A DNA stretch of 64,000 nucleotides from Falsirhodobacter xinxiangensis (GTDB lineage: Bacteria; Pseudomonadota; Alphaproteobacteria; Rhodobacterales; Rhodobacteraceae). Positions 1 to 8,861 of this stretch are shown one piece after another. The stretch spans positions 124,001-188,000 of the forward strand of contig NZ_SMYN01000004.1 in assembly GCF_004959935.1 (NCBI RefSeq), given 5' to 3'. The notes beneath the pieces were generated by a model. It was not told the DNA's origin. It did not search any database and was given only the letters and a program-made list of their open reading frames with translations. Numbering within the stretch: the first letter of the stretch is position 1; every line of letters starts with the position of its first letter. The translations under genes were made by a program, and so were the position numbers.

Positions 1-9
1 CTTCGACAC

Positions 10-783
10 ATGATCCTGCGCACCATTTCCGATCTGCGCGGCGTGGTTGCGGGCTGGCGTCCGGCCACGGTCGGCGTCGTGCCGACGATGGGTGCGCTGC
101 ACGACGGGCATCTGAGCCTCGTGCGCGCCGCCAAGGCCGAATGCGACCGGGTGATCGTCACGATCTTCGTGAACCCGACGCAGTTCAACAACCCGGACGA
201 TCTGGCAAAATACCCCCGGACCGAGGAAAGCGACGCCGCCCTCTTGGCCGGCGAAGGGGTGGATGCGATCTTTGCCCCGCGGCCCGAAGAGGTGTATCCG
301 CAGGGGTTCGCGACCACGGTTTCGGTTTCCGGCGTCAGCGAGCCGCTGGAGGGCGCGCACCGTCCCGGCCATTTCGATGGCGTCGCGACGGTGGTGACCA
401 AACTGTTCGGAATGACCCGCGCCGACCGCGCCTATTTCGGCGAAAAGGACTGGCAGCAGCTTCAGGTCGTGCGGCGGCTGGTGGCGGACCTGAACCTGCC
501 CATCGAAATCGTCGGCTGTCCGACGCTGCGCGAGCCGGACGGGCTGGCCATGTCGTCCCGCAATGCCCGCCTGTCGCCCGAGGCGCGGGCCAAGGCCCCG
601 GCGCTGTATCGCGCGATGCAGGTGGCGCGAACGGGGGATCTGGACCGCGCGCGGGCGGAAATCCTTGCGGCTGGCTTCGAAAGCATCGACTATCTGGAGG
701 TGGCCGACTTGGGCGGCGTACGGCGCGTTCTGGTCGCGGCGACGCTGGATGGGGTCAGGCTGATCGACAACATGGCGGTGTGA
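10..783 (+). CDS. panC: Pantoate--beta-alanine ligase
   Basis: Joins D-pantoate and beta-alanine using ATP to give pantothenate, the last step of vitamin B5 synthesis in the cytoplasm. The 257-residue protein shows the family nucleotide-binding segment [13 protein letters not shown] (about residues 25-37), the pantoate-site block [14 protein letters not shown] (about 121-134) and [10 protein letters not shown] just after it. It is slightly shorter than the usual 280 or so residues, mainly at the C-terminus, but has no break. The start lies 9 nt from the window edge, so the upstream gene (panB would be usual) and the ribosome site are outside. Two small membrane genes follow within 4 nt each, suggesting co-transcription. 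Confidence 0.96.
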   Translation: MILRTISDLRGVVAGWRPATVGVVPTMGALHDGHLSLVRAAKAECDRVIVTIFVNPTQFNNPDDLAKYPRTEESDAALLAGEGVDAIFAPRPEEVYPQGFATTVSVSGVSEPLEGAHRPGHFDGVATVVTKLFGMTRADRAYFGEKDWQQLQVVRRLVADLNLPIEIVGCPTLREPDGLAMSSRNARLSPEARAKAPALYRAMQVARTGDLDRARAEILAAGFESIDYLEVADLGGVRRVLVAATLDGVRLIDNMAV

Positions 784-786
784 CGG

Positions 787-1029
787 ATGGTCTTCCTGCG
801 GTTCCTGATCCTCGGGTTCTTCGGGTTGACGATCCTTTACCTGACGCTGACGATCATCCTGCGCTCGCGCCATCGGCGATTGCTGGAACGGCGCCATGAC
901 GATCATGTTTCTGTCGAACAGGGCATGGCAGAATACCAGCGCGGTCTGCGCCGCTGGCTGCCCGTGCTGGTCTATGTGGTCCCGAGCGCAGTGTTCGGGG
1001 CGGTCGTATGGTGGATGAACAATGAATAG
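787..1029 (+). CDS. Small two-helix membrane protein, function unknown
   Basis: I do not recognise a named family. The 80-residue product has one hydrophobic helix at residues 3-25, a basic, Arg/His-rich linker (residues 26-40), and a second hydrophobic helix at about 58-77. It starts 3 nt after the panC stop and ends 3 nt before the DUF1523 gene, so it is probably translated from the same message. The pattern suggests an inner-membrane protein with a basic cytoplasmic loop, but no catalytic motif is visible. Confidence 0.75.
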   Translation: MVFLRFLILGFFGLTILYLTLTIILRSRHRRLLERRHDDHVSVEQGMAEYQRGLRRWLPVLVYVVPSAVFGAVVWWMNNE

Positions 1030-1032
1030 GGG

Positions 1033-1641
1033 ATGTCGATGCGATATGTGAAATGGGGCATCCTGACGGTGCTGGGCCTGCTGATCGCGGGCTTCCTGAA
1101 CTATACCCTGCCGCAGCGGGACGTGGTGCGGATCACCAACACCTACAACCGGCTGACGACCATCGGATCGAACTGGATGTTCTATGCATCCTCCGACAGC
1201 GGCACGAATGCGCAGGGCGGGCAGAACCGCGACATCTTCTTCATCGAGGCGGTGCGCCCGAACGGCAAGCCCATCGTCTATCGCAACGAGGATACGGGCT
1301 GGGTCTGGCCGCCCTATTTCAAATATGACAGCTCCAACCTTCAGGCGCAGGCGGCGGATCGCAAATCGACGCAGGCCCAGCCGGAATGGGTGGCGATCAC
1401 CCATTACGGCTGGCGGATGGCCTGGCTGTCCGTCTATCCCAACGCGCTGTCGGTCCGCACCGTCGAAGGGCCGGATGTAAAGCTGTTCCCGTGGCCTGCG
1501 ATCATCACGGTGGGCGCACTTCTGGCGCTGGTCCTGACCGTGTGGCGGTTGGTCGTGATGGTCGGGCGGCGGTTTGCCGACGATGTGGGTGACCGCACCG
1601 ACGGCATCCGTTCGCGCTTCTGGCGGTGGTTCCGCAACTAG
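1033..1641 (+). CDS. DUF1523 family membrane protein
   Basis: A 202-residue protein matching my memory of DUF1523, a family of unknown function common in Rhodobacteraceae. An N-terminal helix (residues 6-26) is followed by a roughly 110-residue, Trp/Tyr-rich region likely exposed to the periplasm, then a second helix at about 155-177 and an Arg-rich cytoplasmic tail. The SAN-like stretch after the first helix (FLNYTLPQRDVVRITNTYNR) is typical of the family. It closes the panC cluster and its stop is shared with the convergent pheT stop in the 4-nt palindrome CTAG at 1638-1641. Confidence 0.8.
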   Translation: MSMRYVKWGILTVLGLLIAGFLNYTLPQRDVVRITNTYNRLTTIGSNWMFYASSDSGTNAQGGQNRDIFFIEAVRPNGKPIVYRNEDTGWVWPPYFKYDSSNLQAQAADRKSTQAQPEWVAITHYGWRMAWLSVYPNALSVRTVEGPDVKLFPWPAIITVGALLALVLTVWRLVVMVGRRFADDVGDRTDGIRSRFWRWFRN

Positions 1642-4025
1642 GACCGCAGGGCGGCCCCGGTCGCCTTCGCCACCTTTTCCACGATCTTCGCGCTGACCGC
1701 CTCGATGTCCTTGTCGGTCAGCGTCTTTCCTTCGGGCTGAAGGCGCACGGTGATCGCCAGCGACTTCTTGCCCTCGGCCTTCTGCGCCTCGGACGCGAAC
1801 TGGTCGAACACGCGCACGCTTTCGATCAGCGCCTTGTCGGCACCCGCCGCCGCGTTCACCAGCGTCAGCGCCTCGGTCCCGGCATCCACGACGAAGGCGA
1901 AGTCCCGCTCCACCGCTTGCAGGTCCGAGATTTTCAGCGCGGGCCGCGTCGGCGTCTTGACCTTGGGCAGCGGCACATTGGCGATCTGGATGGTGAAGGC
2001 GACCGCGGGCCCCTTCACGTCCAGCGCGTTCAGGATGCGCGGATGAACCTCGCCAAAGGTCGCCAGCACGTTCGGGCCAAGGCCGATCACGCCGGACCGA
2101 CCCGGATGCCACCAACCCGCGACCTTGCGGCTGACCTGCACCTTGGCGGGCGCACCGATGGCGGACAGAACCGCCTCGGCATCGGCTTTCGCGTCGAAGA
2201 CGTCCAGAGCGCGGCGCGAGCCATAGGGGTCGCGCGCGGCGGCGGCACCGACCAGAAGGCCCGTCGCCAGCAGCACCTGCTCCCCCGGCTCCCCACCGGC
2301 AAATGCAGGGCCAACCTCGAACAGGGCCATATCCGCGAAACCGCGCGCCTGGTTGCGGGCTGCGGCGCGCAGCAGGCCGGGCAGCAGATCAGGGCGCAGA
2401 TGCGTCATTTCGCTGCTGATCGGGTTCTCCACCCGCACCGCATCCGTGCCGCCCCCGAACAGCGCGGCGTCCCTGGCGTTGATGAAGCTGTAGGTCACGC
2501 ATTCGTTGTAGCCCAAGGCCGCCAGCGTCCGCCGCGCCGCCTTTTCGCGCTGTTGCAGCGGGGTCAGGATCGGCAGCGGCACACCCGCCACGGCGCGGGG
2601 CAGGGGGCGCCCCTCCAGCTTGGTCAGCGATGCGACGCGGGCGATTTCCTCGATCAGGTCGGCCTCGCCCAGAACGTCGGGGCGCCATGACGGCACATGG
2701 GCCATATCGCCCTCCAGCCGGAAGCCGAGCGATTCCAGCGTCGCGCGTTGATCATGCGCCGCGATTTCCATTCCAACCAACGAAACCACGCGGTCGGTGT
2801 CGAGACGATAGGCGCGGGCGGTGTCCGGCACCGCGCCCGCGACCTGCACATCAGACGGGGTGCCGCCGCACAGATCGAGGATCATGCGCGTGGCAAGCTC
2901 GATCCCCGGCACGGTGAAGGCGGGATCGATCCCGCGCTCGAACCGATACCGCGCGTCGGAGTTGATCTTCAGCGCGCGGCCCGTGGTCGCCGTGGTGATC
3001 GGGTCGAAATAGGCAGCTTCCAGATAGACATCGGTGGTCGTCTCGTCGCAGCCCGACACTTCGCCGCCCATGATGCCGCCAAGGGATTCGACACCGTTAT
3101 CGTCGGTAATCACCACCATGCCTTCGCGCAGGGCATAGGTCTTGCCGTCCAGCGCCAGAAGCTCCTCGCCCGCGCGGGCCGAACGCACGACCAGATCGCC
3201 CGCCACCTTGGCCGCGTCGAAGACATGCAGCGGGCGGTTCAAATCGAAGGTGAACAGGTTGGTGATATCCACCAGCGCCGAGATCGGCCGCAGCCCGATC
3301 GCCTTCAGCCGCGCCTGCAGCCATTCGGGCGAGGGGCCGTTCTTGACGCCTCGGATCACGCGTCCGGCGAACAGGGGGCAAGCCTCGGTCTCCAGCCGCA
3401 GTGTGATCGGGTTTGGGAACTGTCCCGCGACAGGTTCGACCGCCAGCGGCTTCAAGGTGCCAAGGCCCCGCGCTGCCAGATCGCGCGCGATGCCGCGCAC
3501 GCCCAGCGCATCGGGGCGGTTCGGCGTGATCTTGATGTGGATCATCGGGTCGATCTTTTCCGGCGTGTTCTGCGCCAGCCAGTCGGTGAACTTGTCGCCC
3601 ACCTCGCCCGAGGGAAGCTCGATGATGCCGTCATGTTCTTCCGACAGTTCCAGCTCGCGTTCCGATGCCATCATGCCGTGGGATTCGACACCGCGGATCT
3701 TGCCGACGCCCAAAGTCACGTCGATCCCCGGCACGTAATCGCCGGGCTTGCACAGCACGACCGTGATCCCCTCGCGCGCGTTTGGTGCACCGCAGACGAT
3801 CTGCTTCTCCCCCTCGTCCGTCATCACGCGGCAGACGCGCAGACGGTCGGCATCGGGATGCTGTTCGGCATGCAGAACCTTCGCCAGCGTGAAGGTTTTC
3901 AGCTTCGAGGCCGGGTCATGGATGCCCTCCACCTCCAGCCCCAGATCGGTGAGGGCATAGGCGATGTCATCGAGGCTGGCAGAGGTGTCGAGATGGGTTT
4001 TGAGCCAGGAGAGGGTGAATTTCAT
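1638..4025 (-). CDS. pheT: Phenylalanine--tRNA ligase beta subunit
   Basis: Beta chain of the alpha2-beta2 phenylalanyl-tRNA synthetase that charges tRNA-Phe. At 795 residues it has full family length. In order I see an N-terminal tRNA-binding domain (about residues 40-150, with LRVCRVMTDEGEKQIVCGAPN), the B3/B4 editing region (about 200-400), the B5 domain (about 400-475), the catalytic-like core and the C-terminal anticodon-binding domain (about 700-795). The gene begins in a 4-nt ATGA overlap with an inserted membrane gene rather than directly after pheS, although the three genes still read as one transcription unit. Confidence 0.97.
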   Translation of the reverse strand: MKFTLSWLKTHLDTSASLDDIAYALTDLGLEVEGIHDPASKLKTFTLAKVLHAEQHPDADRLRVCRVMTDEGEKQIVCGAPNAREGITVVLCKPGDYVPGIDVTLGVGKIRGVESHGMMASERELELSEEHDGIIELPSGEVGDKFTDWLAQNTPEKIDPMIHIKITPNRPDALGVRGIARDLAARGLGTLKPLAVEPVAGQFPNPITLRLETEACPLFAGRVIRGVKNGPSPEWLQARLKAIGLRPISALVDITNLFTFDLNRPLHVFDAAKVAGDLVVRSARAGEELLALDGKTYALREGMVVITDDNGVESLGGIMGGEVSGCDETTTDVYLEAAYFDPITTATTGRALKINSDARYRFERGIDPAFTVPGIELATRMILDLCGGTPSDVQVAGAVPDTARAYRLDTDRVVSLVGMEIAAHDQRATLESLGFRLEGDMAHVPSWRPDVLGEADLIEEIARVASLTKLEGRPLPRAVAGVPLPILTPLQQREKAARRTLAALGYNECVTYSFINARDAALFGGGTDAVRVENPISSEMTHLRPDLLPGLLRAAARNQARGFADMALFEVGPAFAGGEPGEQVLLATGLLVGAAAARDPYGSRRALDVFDAKADAEAVLSAIGAPAKVQVSRKVAGWWHPGRSGVIGLGPNVLATFGEVHPRILNALDVKGPAVAFTIQIANVPLPKVKTPTRPALKISDLQAVERDFAFVVDAGTEALTLVNAAAGADKALIESVRVFDQFASEAQKAEGKKSLAITVRLQPEGKTLTDKDIEAVSAKIVEKVAKATGAALRS

Positions 4026-4573
4026 GGGAGCCTCACGAGCGAGCCAATGGTGGTGATGGCTGACAGAGCGAAGACTGTCAGCGCGAAATGTATGCCAAGC
4101 ATGAAGATCGATGCACCGAGCATTCGGTCCGGCCAGCGCGGCTCGACGGACCAGAGGGCCTCGGGCATCGCCGCTTGAAGGAGGCAGGCGAAGATGGGGA
4201 CAAGGCCGATCACGAACCAGGTCATAAAGAAGACAATGTCTTCGGATGCGCTAACCATGACCAAACCCGGCAAGGGAATCATCCCGGTCATGAACGGGAT
4301 ATAAACAGCCGCGTAGATCCCGAATATGGCCACCGGAGAGCTGCTGCGAACGCCGATTTCCGAGGTTTTGGAAGGGTCGCTGAACAGCGAATGGTAAAGC
4401 AGCGCCAATGCTGCGAAAGCGATCAACGCGAGCGCCGTGATGGCCGGAGTGAAAGCTGACACCGCACCGCGCGACGCGATCGACCGGGCAATCAGCAGTC
4501 CCGCTCCCGCGAGAGGCAGATAAATCGCGCAGCGCGTCGCCAAACGGACGCATTTCGGCGCGGTTGCGTTCAT
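4022..4573 (-). CDS. Multi-pass membrane protein inserted between pheS and pheT
   Basis: Unrecognised hydrophobic protein of 183 residues with about five membrane spans, for example LALIAFAALALLYHSLF, a span rich in F/I/P around 100-125, and a last one before the C-terminus. I chose the ATG at 4573 because the next residues look like a membrane-protein start. A GTG at 4645 in the same frame overlaps the pheS stop in GTGA and would add 24 Arg-rich residues, so coupled translation from there is possible. The end overlaps the pheT start by 4 nt. Two 60-nt stretches, 4201-4260 and 4261-4320, are 48% and 55% G+C, clearly below the neighbours, which fits acquisition by transfer. Confidence 0.7.
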   Translation of the reverse strand: MNATAPKCVRLATRCAIYLPLAGAGLLIARSIASRGAVSAFTPAITALALIAFAALALLYHSLFSDPSKTSEIGVRSSSPVAIFGIYAAVYIPFMTGMIPLPGLVMVSASEDIVFFMTWFVIGLVPIFACLLQAAMPEALWSVEPRWPDRMLGASIFMLGIHFALTVFALSAITTIGSLVRLP

Positions 4574-4641
4574 CCACTGCCGGGCAGCCCGGCCCTTTGG
4601 GGTGTAAGCCCACGCTGGACGGGCGATGGCGTCTCGCCTGC

Positions 4642-5724
4642 TCACCTACTAAGCCCACCCGCCAGATCCGGCATGTCCAGCGCCGCAAATCCGTAATGCC
4701 GCAGCCAGCGCAGATCGCTTTCGAAGAAGGCGCGCAGGTCGGGGATGCCGTATTTCAGCATCGCGATGCGGTCGATGCCCATGCCGAAGGCGAAGCCTTG
4801 CCATTGGGTGGGGTCGACGCCTGCGGCTTGCAGCACTTTCGGGTGGACCATGCCGGAGCCGAGGATTTCCATCCACGAGTCGCCCTCGCCGATCTTCAGC
4901 TGGCCGTTCACCCACGAGCAGCGGATGTCGACCTCGGCCGAAGGCTCGGTGAAGGGGAAATGCGAGGCGCGGAAGCGGAGTTCGACCGAGGGAACCTCGA
5001 AGAAGGCGCGGCAGAATTCCTCAAGCACCCATTTCAGGTTCGCCATGCTGATGTCCTTGTCGATGGCGAGGCCCTCGACCTGGTGGAACATTGGCGTGTG
5101 GGTCTGGTCCATGTCCATGCGGTAAACGCGGCCCGGCGCGATCACGCGGATCGGAGCGCCGTTCGCCTCCAGCGCGCGGATCTGCACGGGGGAGGTGTGG
5201 GTGCGCAGCACGTGGGGCGGGCGGGTGTCGCCTTCCGCGCGATGCATGAAGAAGGTGTCATGCTCCTGCCGCGCGGGGTGTTCCGGCGGGATGTTCAGCG
5301 CGTCAAAGTTATACCAGTCGCTTTCGACCTGCGGCCCTTCGGCGACCGAAAAGCCCATATCGGCGAAGATGGCGGTCAGTTCCTCCATCACCTGGCTCAC
5401 CGGGTGGATCGTGCCGAAACGGCGCGGGCGCGAGGGCAGGGTCACGTCCAGCCATTCCGACCGCAGGCGTTCGTCCAGCGCGGCGTCGGCCAGCGACACC
5501 TTGCGGGCGCGCAGGGCGGCGTCCAGCTCGTCCTTCAGGCGGTTCAGGGCGGCGCCGGTGGTCTGACGCTCCTCGGGCGTCATCTTGCCCAGCTCGCGCA
5601 TCTTCAGGCTGATCTCACCCTTTTTGCCAAGAGCCGACAGGCGGATCTCCTCCAGCGCGGATTCGTCGCCCGCGCCCGTAATGCTTTCAAGGTATTTGCC
5701 CCGAAGCGTGTCGATCCCGTCCAT
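4642..5724 (-). CDS. pheS: Phenylalanine--tRNA ligase alpha subunit
   Basis: Catalytic chain of phenylalanyl-tRNA synthetase. I place the start at the ATG at 5724 ([14 protein letters not shown]), preceded by an AAGGGGG ribosome site and giving 360 residues, the usual length; an in-frame ATG 54 nt upstream lacks such support. The N-terminal coiled-coil arm (residues 1-90) is followed by the class II synthetase core, with motif 2 around the [10 protein letters not shown] segment and motif 3 in [17 protein letters not shown] near the C-terminus. It heads the pheS-membrane gene-pheT unit. Confidence 0.97.
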   Translation of the reverse strand: MDGIDTLRGKYLESITGAGDESALEEIRLSALGKKGEISLKMRELGKMTPEERQTTGAALNRLKDELDAALRARKVSLADAALDERLRSEWLDVTLPSRPRRFGTIHPVSQVMEELTAIFADMGFSVAEGPQVESDWYNFDALNIPPEHPARQEHDTFFMHRAEGDTRPPHVLRTHTSPVQIRALEANGAPIRVIAPGRVYRMDMDQTHTPMFHQVEGLAIDKDISMANLKWVLEEFCRAFFEVPSVELRFRASHFPFTEPSAEVDIRCSWVNGQLKIGEGDSWMEILGSGMVHPKVLQAAGVDPTQWQGFAFGMGIDRIAMLKYGIPDLRAFFESDLRWLRHYGFAALDMPDLAGGLSR

Positions 5725-5782
5725 TGCGGCCCCCTTGGTCTTTGCCTTGGGACTAGCGGCGCGGGGCCTTTTTTGCAAGGCG

Positions 5783-6511
5783 TCAGAAGATCGACTTGCG
5801 CCCCCGGACCTGAAGCATCTTGCGCGAACAGCGGACCTGCCCGTCCAGCGCGGCGATGGAGATGGGGGCTTCCTTCATGTGCTTCTCGATCACCACCATG
5901 GAATCGTAGAAGCGGATGGAGCCGATTTCGGCGGCCAAGGGATGCAGCGGGAAGGCGTCGTCCTGGTCGGTATACCAGCTGTGCATCCGGTCGATCAGAT
6001 CCTTGGCGAATTCCATGAAGCTGGCCGGTTCCCGAAAGCCGCCGCCAAAGCCGGGCCAGTAGGAGGTGTGCGTATCCTCGACGATATAAAGCCCGCCATC
6101 GTTCAGCCGGGGCCAGAGCGCGTTGAAGCTGGTAATCTGCTGGTCCATGTGATGCCCGCCATCGTCAATGATCAGATCGAACGGGCCGCGACGATCTGCC
6201 ATGCGGGACAGGAAGTCGGGGTCGGACTGGTCGCCGATCTCGACCGTTGTGCCGGGCAGGGCCAGTTGCAGGCAGGCCGGGTCGATGTCGAGGAAGGTCA
6301 GGTGCGCCGAAGGGCCGAAATACCCCTTCCACATCGGGATCGACCCGCCCTTGTAGACGCCGATCTCAAGAAACGAGATGTCCTGCCCGCGCAGATGGCC
6401 GACCAGCCGAGGATAGATGTCGAGGTAATGTTCCATCTTCAGCATCATGCGATCGCCCGTCCGCGAGGCGAAGTCGCGGAAGTAATTGCTGTTGCCGCCG
6501 AATCTGGGCAT
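5783..6511 (-). CDS. Class I SAM-dependent methyltransferase, MycE/CmcI-like
   Basis: A 242-residue protein with a Rossmann methyltransferase fold: the SAM motif [16 protein letters not shown] is near residue 48, the acidic FLDID loop follows, and a metal-site-like [13 protein letters not shown] lies near residue 115. IIDDGGHH is typical of the metal-dependent O-methyltransferases related to MycE and of CmcI-type proteins, which act on sugars or phenolic hydroxyls in natural products. The substrate here is unknown. The gene starts just past the rplT terminator and ends 58 nt before pheS, so it probably has its own promoter or gets read-through. Nearby genes give no pathway clue. Confidence 0.75.
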   Translation of the reverse strand: MPRFGGNSNYFRDFASRTGDRMMLKMEHYLDIYPRLVGHLRGQDISFLEIGVYKGGSIPMWKGYFGPSAHLTFLDIDPACLQLALPGTTVEIGDQSDPDFLSRMADRRGPFDLIIDDGGHHMDQQITSFNALWPRLNDGGLYIVEDTHTSYWPGFGGGFREPASFMEFAKDLIDRMHSWYTDQDDAFPLHPLAAEIGSIRFYDSMVVIEKHMKEAPISIAALDGQVRCSRKMLQVRGRKSIF

Positions 6512-6527
6512 GTCCCCTCCAATGCAA

Positions 6528-6553
6528 AAAGCCGCGGATCGCTCCGCGGCTTT
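6528..6553 (-). terminator. Rho-independent terminator of rpmI-rplT
   Basis: An 8-bp perfect stem GCCGCGGA/TCCGCGGC with a 4-nt loop is flanked by AAA and TTT. Read leftward it is followed by a run of T (CTTTTTGC). It lies 22 nt past the rplT stop and 16 nt before the methyltransferase start, so it separates the two units. Confidence 0.85.
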
Positions 6554-6575
6554 CTACTTTAACGGTATCTTCGGC

Positions 6576-6938
6576 TCAGGCCAGCGCGGTTTTCGCTTGT
6601 GCGGCAATCGCGTTGAAGGCTTCCGGCTCGTGCACGGCCAGATCGGCCAGAACCTTGCGGTCCACTTCGATGCCGGCTTTGGCCAGACCGTTGATGAAGC
6701 GCGAATAGGTCATTTCGGCATCGAACAGACGGACAGCGGCGTTGATGCGCTGGATCCACAGGGCGCGGAACTGACGCTTGCGGACCTTGCGGTCGCGGGT
6801 CGCGTATTGGTTCGCCTTGTCGACGGCCTGCGTCGCGGTGCGGAAGTTGGTCGAGCGGGCGGCGTAGTAGCCTTTCGCTGCCTTGATGACCTTGCGGTGG
6901 CGGGCGTGCGTGACGACGCCGGATTTGACGCGGGACAT
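6576..6938 (-). CDS. rplT: 50S ribosomal protein L20
   Basis: Large-subunit protein L20, needed early in 50S assembly and binding 23S rRNA. The 120 residues begin [19 protein letters not shown], the basic N-terminal extension of L20, and carry the [14 protein letters not shown] segment in the globular part. It follows rpmI by 12 nt and is closed by a strong terminator. infC, which often precedes rpmI-rplT in other bacteria, is absent here. Confidence 0.98.
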   Translation of the reverse strand: MSRVKSGVVTHARHRKVIKAAKGYYAARSTNFRTATQAVDKANQYATRDRKVRKRQFRALWIQRINAAVRLFDAEMTYSRFINGLAKAGIEVDRKVLADLAVHEPEAFNAIAAQAKTALA

Positions 6939-6950
6939 TCTACGCTCTCC

Positions 6951-7151
6951 TTACCGGTTGTAGGGCATGTATTTCTTGACGATCTTCTCGTCCGAATCGC
7001 ACAGGATCATGGTCCCCGTGACGTCGCGGATGAATTTCGTCGAGCGTTTGATCATGCCGTGGCGTTTGCCGGCAGGACCGGCCTTGACGCGGCCGGAGGC
7101 CGTGAAGCTGAAACGCTTCTTCGCGGCCGATTTGGTCTTCATCTTGGGCAT
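6951..7151 (-). CDS. rpmI: 50S ribosomal protein L35
   Basis: Large-subunit protein L35, 66 residues, starting [14 protein letters not shown], the hallmark of the family. The ATG at 7151 is chosen because AGGAG lies at the right distance; another ATG two codons upstream touches that site and is too close. The protein is strongly basic, as expected for an rRNA-binding subunit. A 109-nt gap separates it from pyk upstream, which should hold its promoter. Confidence 0.97.
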   Translation of the reverse strand: MPKMKTKSAAKKRFSFTASGRVKAGPAGKRHGMIKRSTKFIRDVTGTMILCDSDEKIVKKYMPYNR

Positions 7152-7260
7152 TTTCATCTCCTGTTCAGAGTGTGAACGCGCGCCACGGCAATGCCACATC
7201 GGCCGGGCGCGCGGGTATCAGGGGGCGGCGTATAGAGGCGCCGCGCCCTTATGGCAAGAC

Positions 7261-8706
7261 CTATTCGGTTTCCGCCTTGTAGATCAGCTTTTCGTCGCAG
7301 GGGGCGACGCGCAGGATGTTCGTCGTGCCGGATTTGTTGAACGGAACGCCGGCGGTGACGACGATCTGTTCCTTTTCGGTCGCGAAGTCGTATTTGCGCG
7401 CGGCACGGGCGGCAGCGATGACCGCACCCTTGAAGCGGTCCTGCTCCTCGGTGATGACGCAGTGGGTGCCCCAGGTCAGGCACAGGCGGCGCGCCGTGTC
7501 CATCAGCGGGGTCAGCGCCAGAATCGGCACACGGGGCCGTTCGCGCGCCACGAGCGAAACGGTCGTCCCGGTCTGCGAGAAGCAGCAGATCGCGCGGACG
7601 GGCGTGGTTTCCGCAATCTCGCGCGCGGCGGCCACGATGGCGTCGGCGACGGTCTGGCGTTTCGCGGTCCGGCTCGCCTCGATCACGTCGCGATAGGTGC
7701 GGTCGCTTTCGACCGAGATGGCGACGTTGTTCATCGTCGTCACCGCCTCGATCGGATATTGGCCCGCTGCCGATTCCGCGGAAAGCATCACCGCATCCGC
7801 GCCTTCATAGATGGCGGTCGCGACGTCGGACACCTCGGCCCGGGTGGGGACGGGCGATTCGATCATCGATTCCAGCATCTGCGTCGCGACGATCACGGGC
7901 TTGGCCGCTGCGCGCGCACCGCGGATCAGGCGTTTCTGGATCGGCGGCACGGCATGGACCGGCAGTTCCACGCCCAGATCGCCCCGCGCGACCATGATCC
8001 CGTCCGACACGTCAAGAATGGCGTCATAGGCATGGACGGCAGCGGGTTTTTCGATCTTGGACAGGATGGCGGCCCGGCCCTTGGCCAGATCGCGTGCCTC
8101 GATCACATCCTCGGGGCGCTGGACGAAGGACAAGGCCAGCCAGTCGCAGCCCAGATCGCAGATGAATTCCAGATCCTTGCGGTCCTTGGCCGACAGCGCG
8201 GCCAGCGGCAGCACCACGTCGGGCACGTTCACGCCCTTGCGGTTCGAAATCGTCCCGCCCACCGTCACGGTGCAATTGGCGAAATCGGGGCCGCAATCGT
8301 CCACCAGCAGGCGGATCTTGCCATCGTTGACCAGCAGGGTCGAACCCGGCTCCAGCGCCGCGAAAATCTCGGGGTGGGGCAGGTTCACGCGGGTGGCGTC
8401 GCCCGGCGCGTCGGACAGGTCCATGCGGAACTTCGTGCCGATGTCCAGCTCCTCGGACCCGTTGGCGAAGGTGCCGACGCGCAGTTTCGGCCCCTGAAGG
8501 TCGGCAAGAATGCCGATGGGGCGGCCGGTATCGGCCTCGATCTTGCGGATGATCTCGTGCCGCGCACGGATGTCGTCATGGCTGCCATGGCTCATGTTCA
8601 GCCGGAACACATCGGCGCCAGCCTCGAACAGGGCGCGGATGGTCTCATAGCTGCTGGAAGCCGGGCCGAGCGTGGCCACGATCTTGACGTTGCGAAGGCG
8701 TCTCAT
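7261..8706 (-). CDS. pyk: Pyruvate kinase
   Basis: Transfers phosphate from phosphoenolpyruvate to ADP, giving pyruvate and ATP in lower glycolysis. The 481-residue protein opens MRRLRNVKIVATLGPASS and has the substrate and metal motifs FRLNMSHGSHDD, LQGPKLRVGTF, the active-site lysine region LSKIEKPAAV and MVARGDLGVELP in the TIM barrel. The B domain lies between about residues 70 and 170, and the C-terminal allosteric domain runs from about 345. It is divergent from the N-formylglutamate amidohydrolase gene, and a near-palindromic operator candidate lies 60-76 nt upstream of its start. Confidence 0.97.
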   Translation of the reverse strand: MRRLRNVKIVATLGPASSSYETIRALFEAGADVFRLNMSHGSHDDIRARHEIIRKIEADTGRPIGILADLQGPKLRVGTFANGSEELDIGTKFRMDLSDAPGDATRVNLPHPEIFAALEPGSTLLVNDGKIRLLVDDCGPDFANCTVTVGGTISNRKGVNVPDVVLPLAALSAKDRKDLEFICDLGCDWLALSFVQRPEDVIEARDLAKGRAAILSKIEKPAAVHAYDAILDVSDGIMVARGDLGVELPVHAVPPIQKRLIRGARAAAKPVIVATQMLESMIESPVPTRAEVSDVATAIYEGADAVMLSAESAAGQYPIEAVTTMNNVAISVESDRTYRDVIEASRTAKRQTVADAIVAAAREIAETTPVRAICCFSQTGTTVSLVARERPRVPILALTPLMDTARRLCLTWGTHCVITEEQDRFKGAVIAAARAARKYDFATEKEQIVVTAGVPFNKSGTTNILRVAPCDEKLIYKAETE

Positions 8707-8766
8707 CTGCTTCTCCGTATGCTTCGGCTGGGGTTATCGCCCATCGGATGATGCCCGGCAACCGTG

Positions 8767-8782
8767 ATGTTAGCGTAAACAT
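8767..8782. promoter_or_regulatory. CceR/LacI-type operator candidate
   Basis: The 16-mer ATGTTAGCGTAAACAT is close to the palindrome TGTTAGCGCTAACA that I recall for LacI-family regulators of central carbon metabolism in alphaproteobacteria, such as CceR, differing at two core positions. It sits between divergent pyk and the amidohydrolase gene, where a glycolytic repressor or activator site would be expected. The assignment to CceR is inference. Confidence 0.4.
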
Positions 8783-8861
8783 CCGTGATCGCCGCGCAAC
8801 TGGCGCTTCCCGTCTCGGGGGCATATACCCCCAATGGCACCGTAATGCGACAGGAGAGGAC

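Noticed and set aside
1626-4178. Long plus-strand open frames opposite pheT
   Set aside because: High G+C shadow frames without family features; pheT fills the minus strand with a complete, recognisable protein.
6967-8751. 594-codon plus-strand frame opposite pyk
   Set aside because: Antisense to a complete pyruvate kinase; composition is His/Arg/Gly-rich as in other shadow frames.
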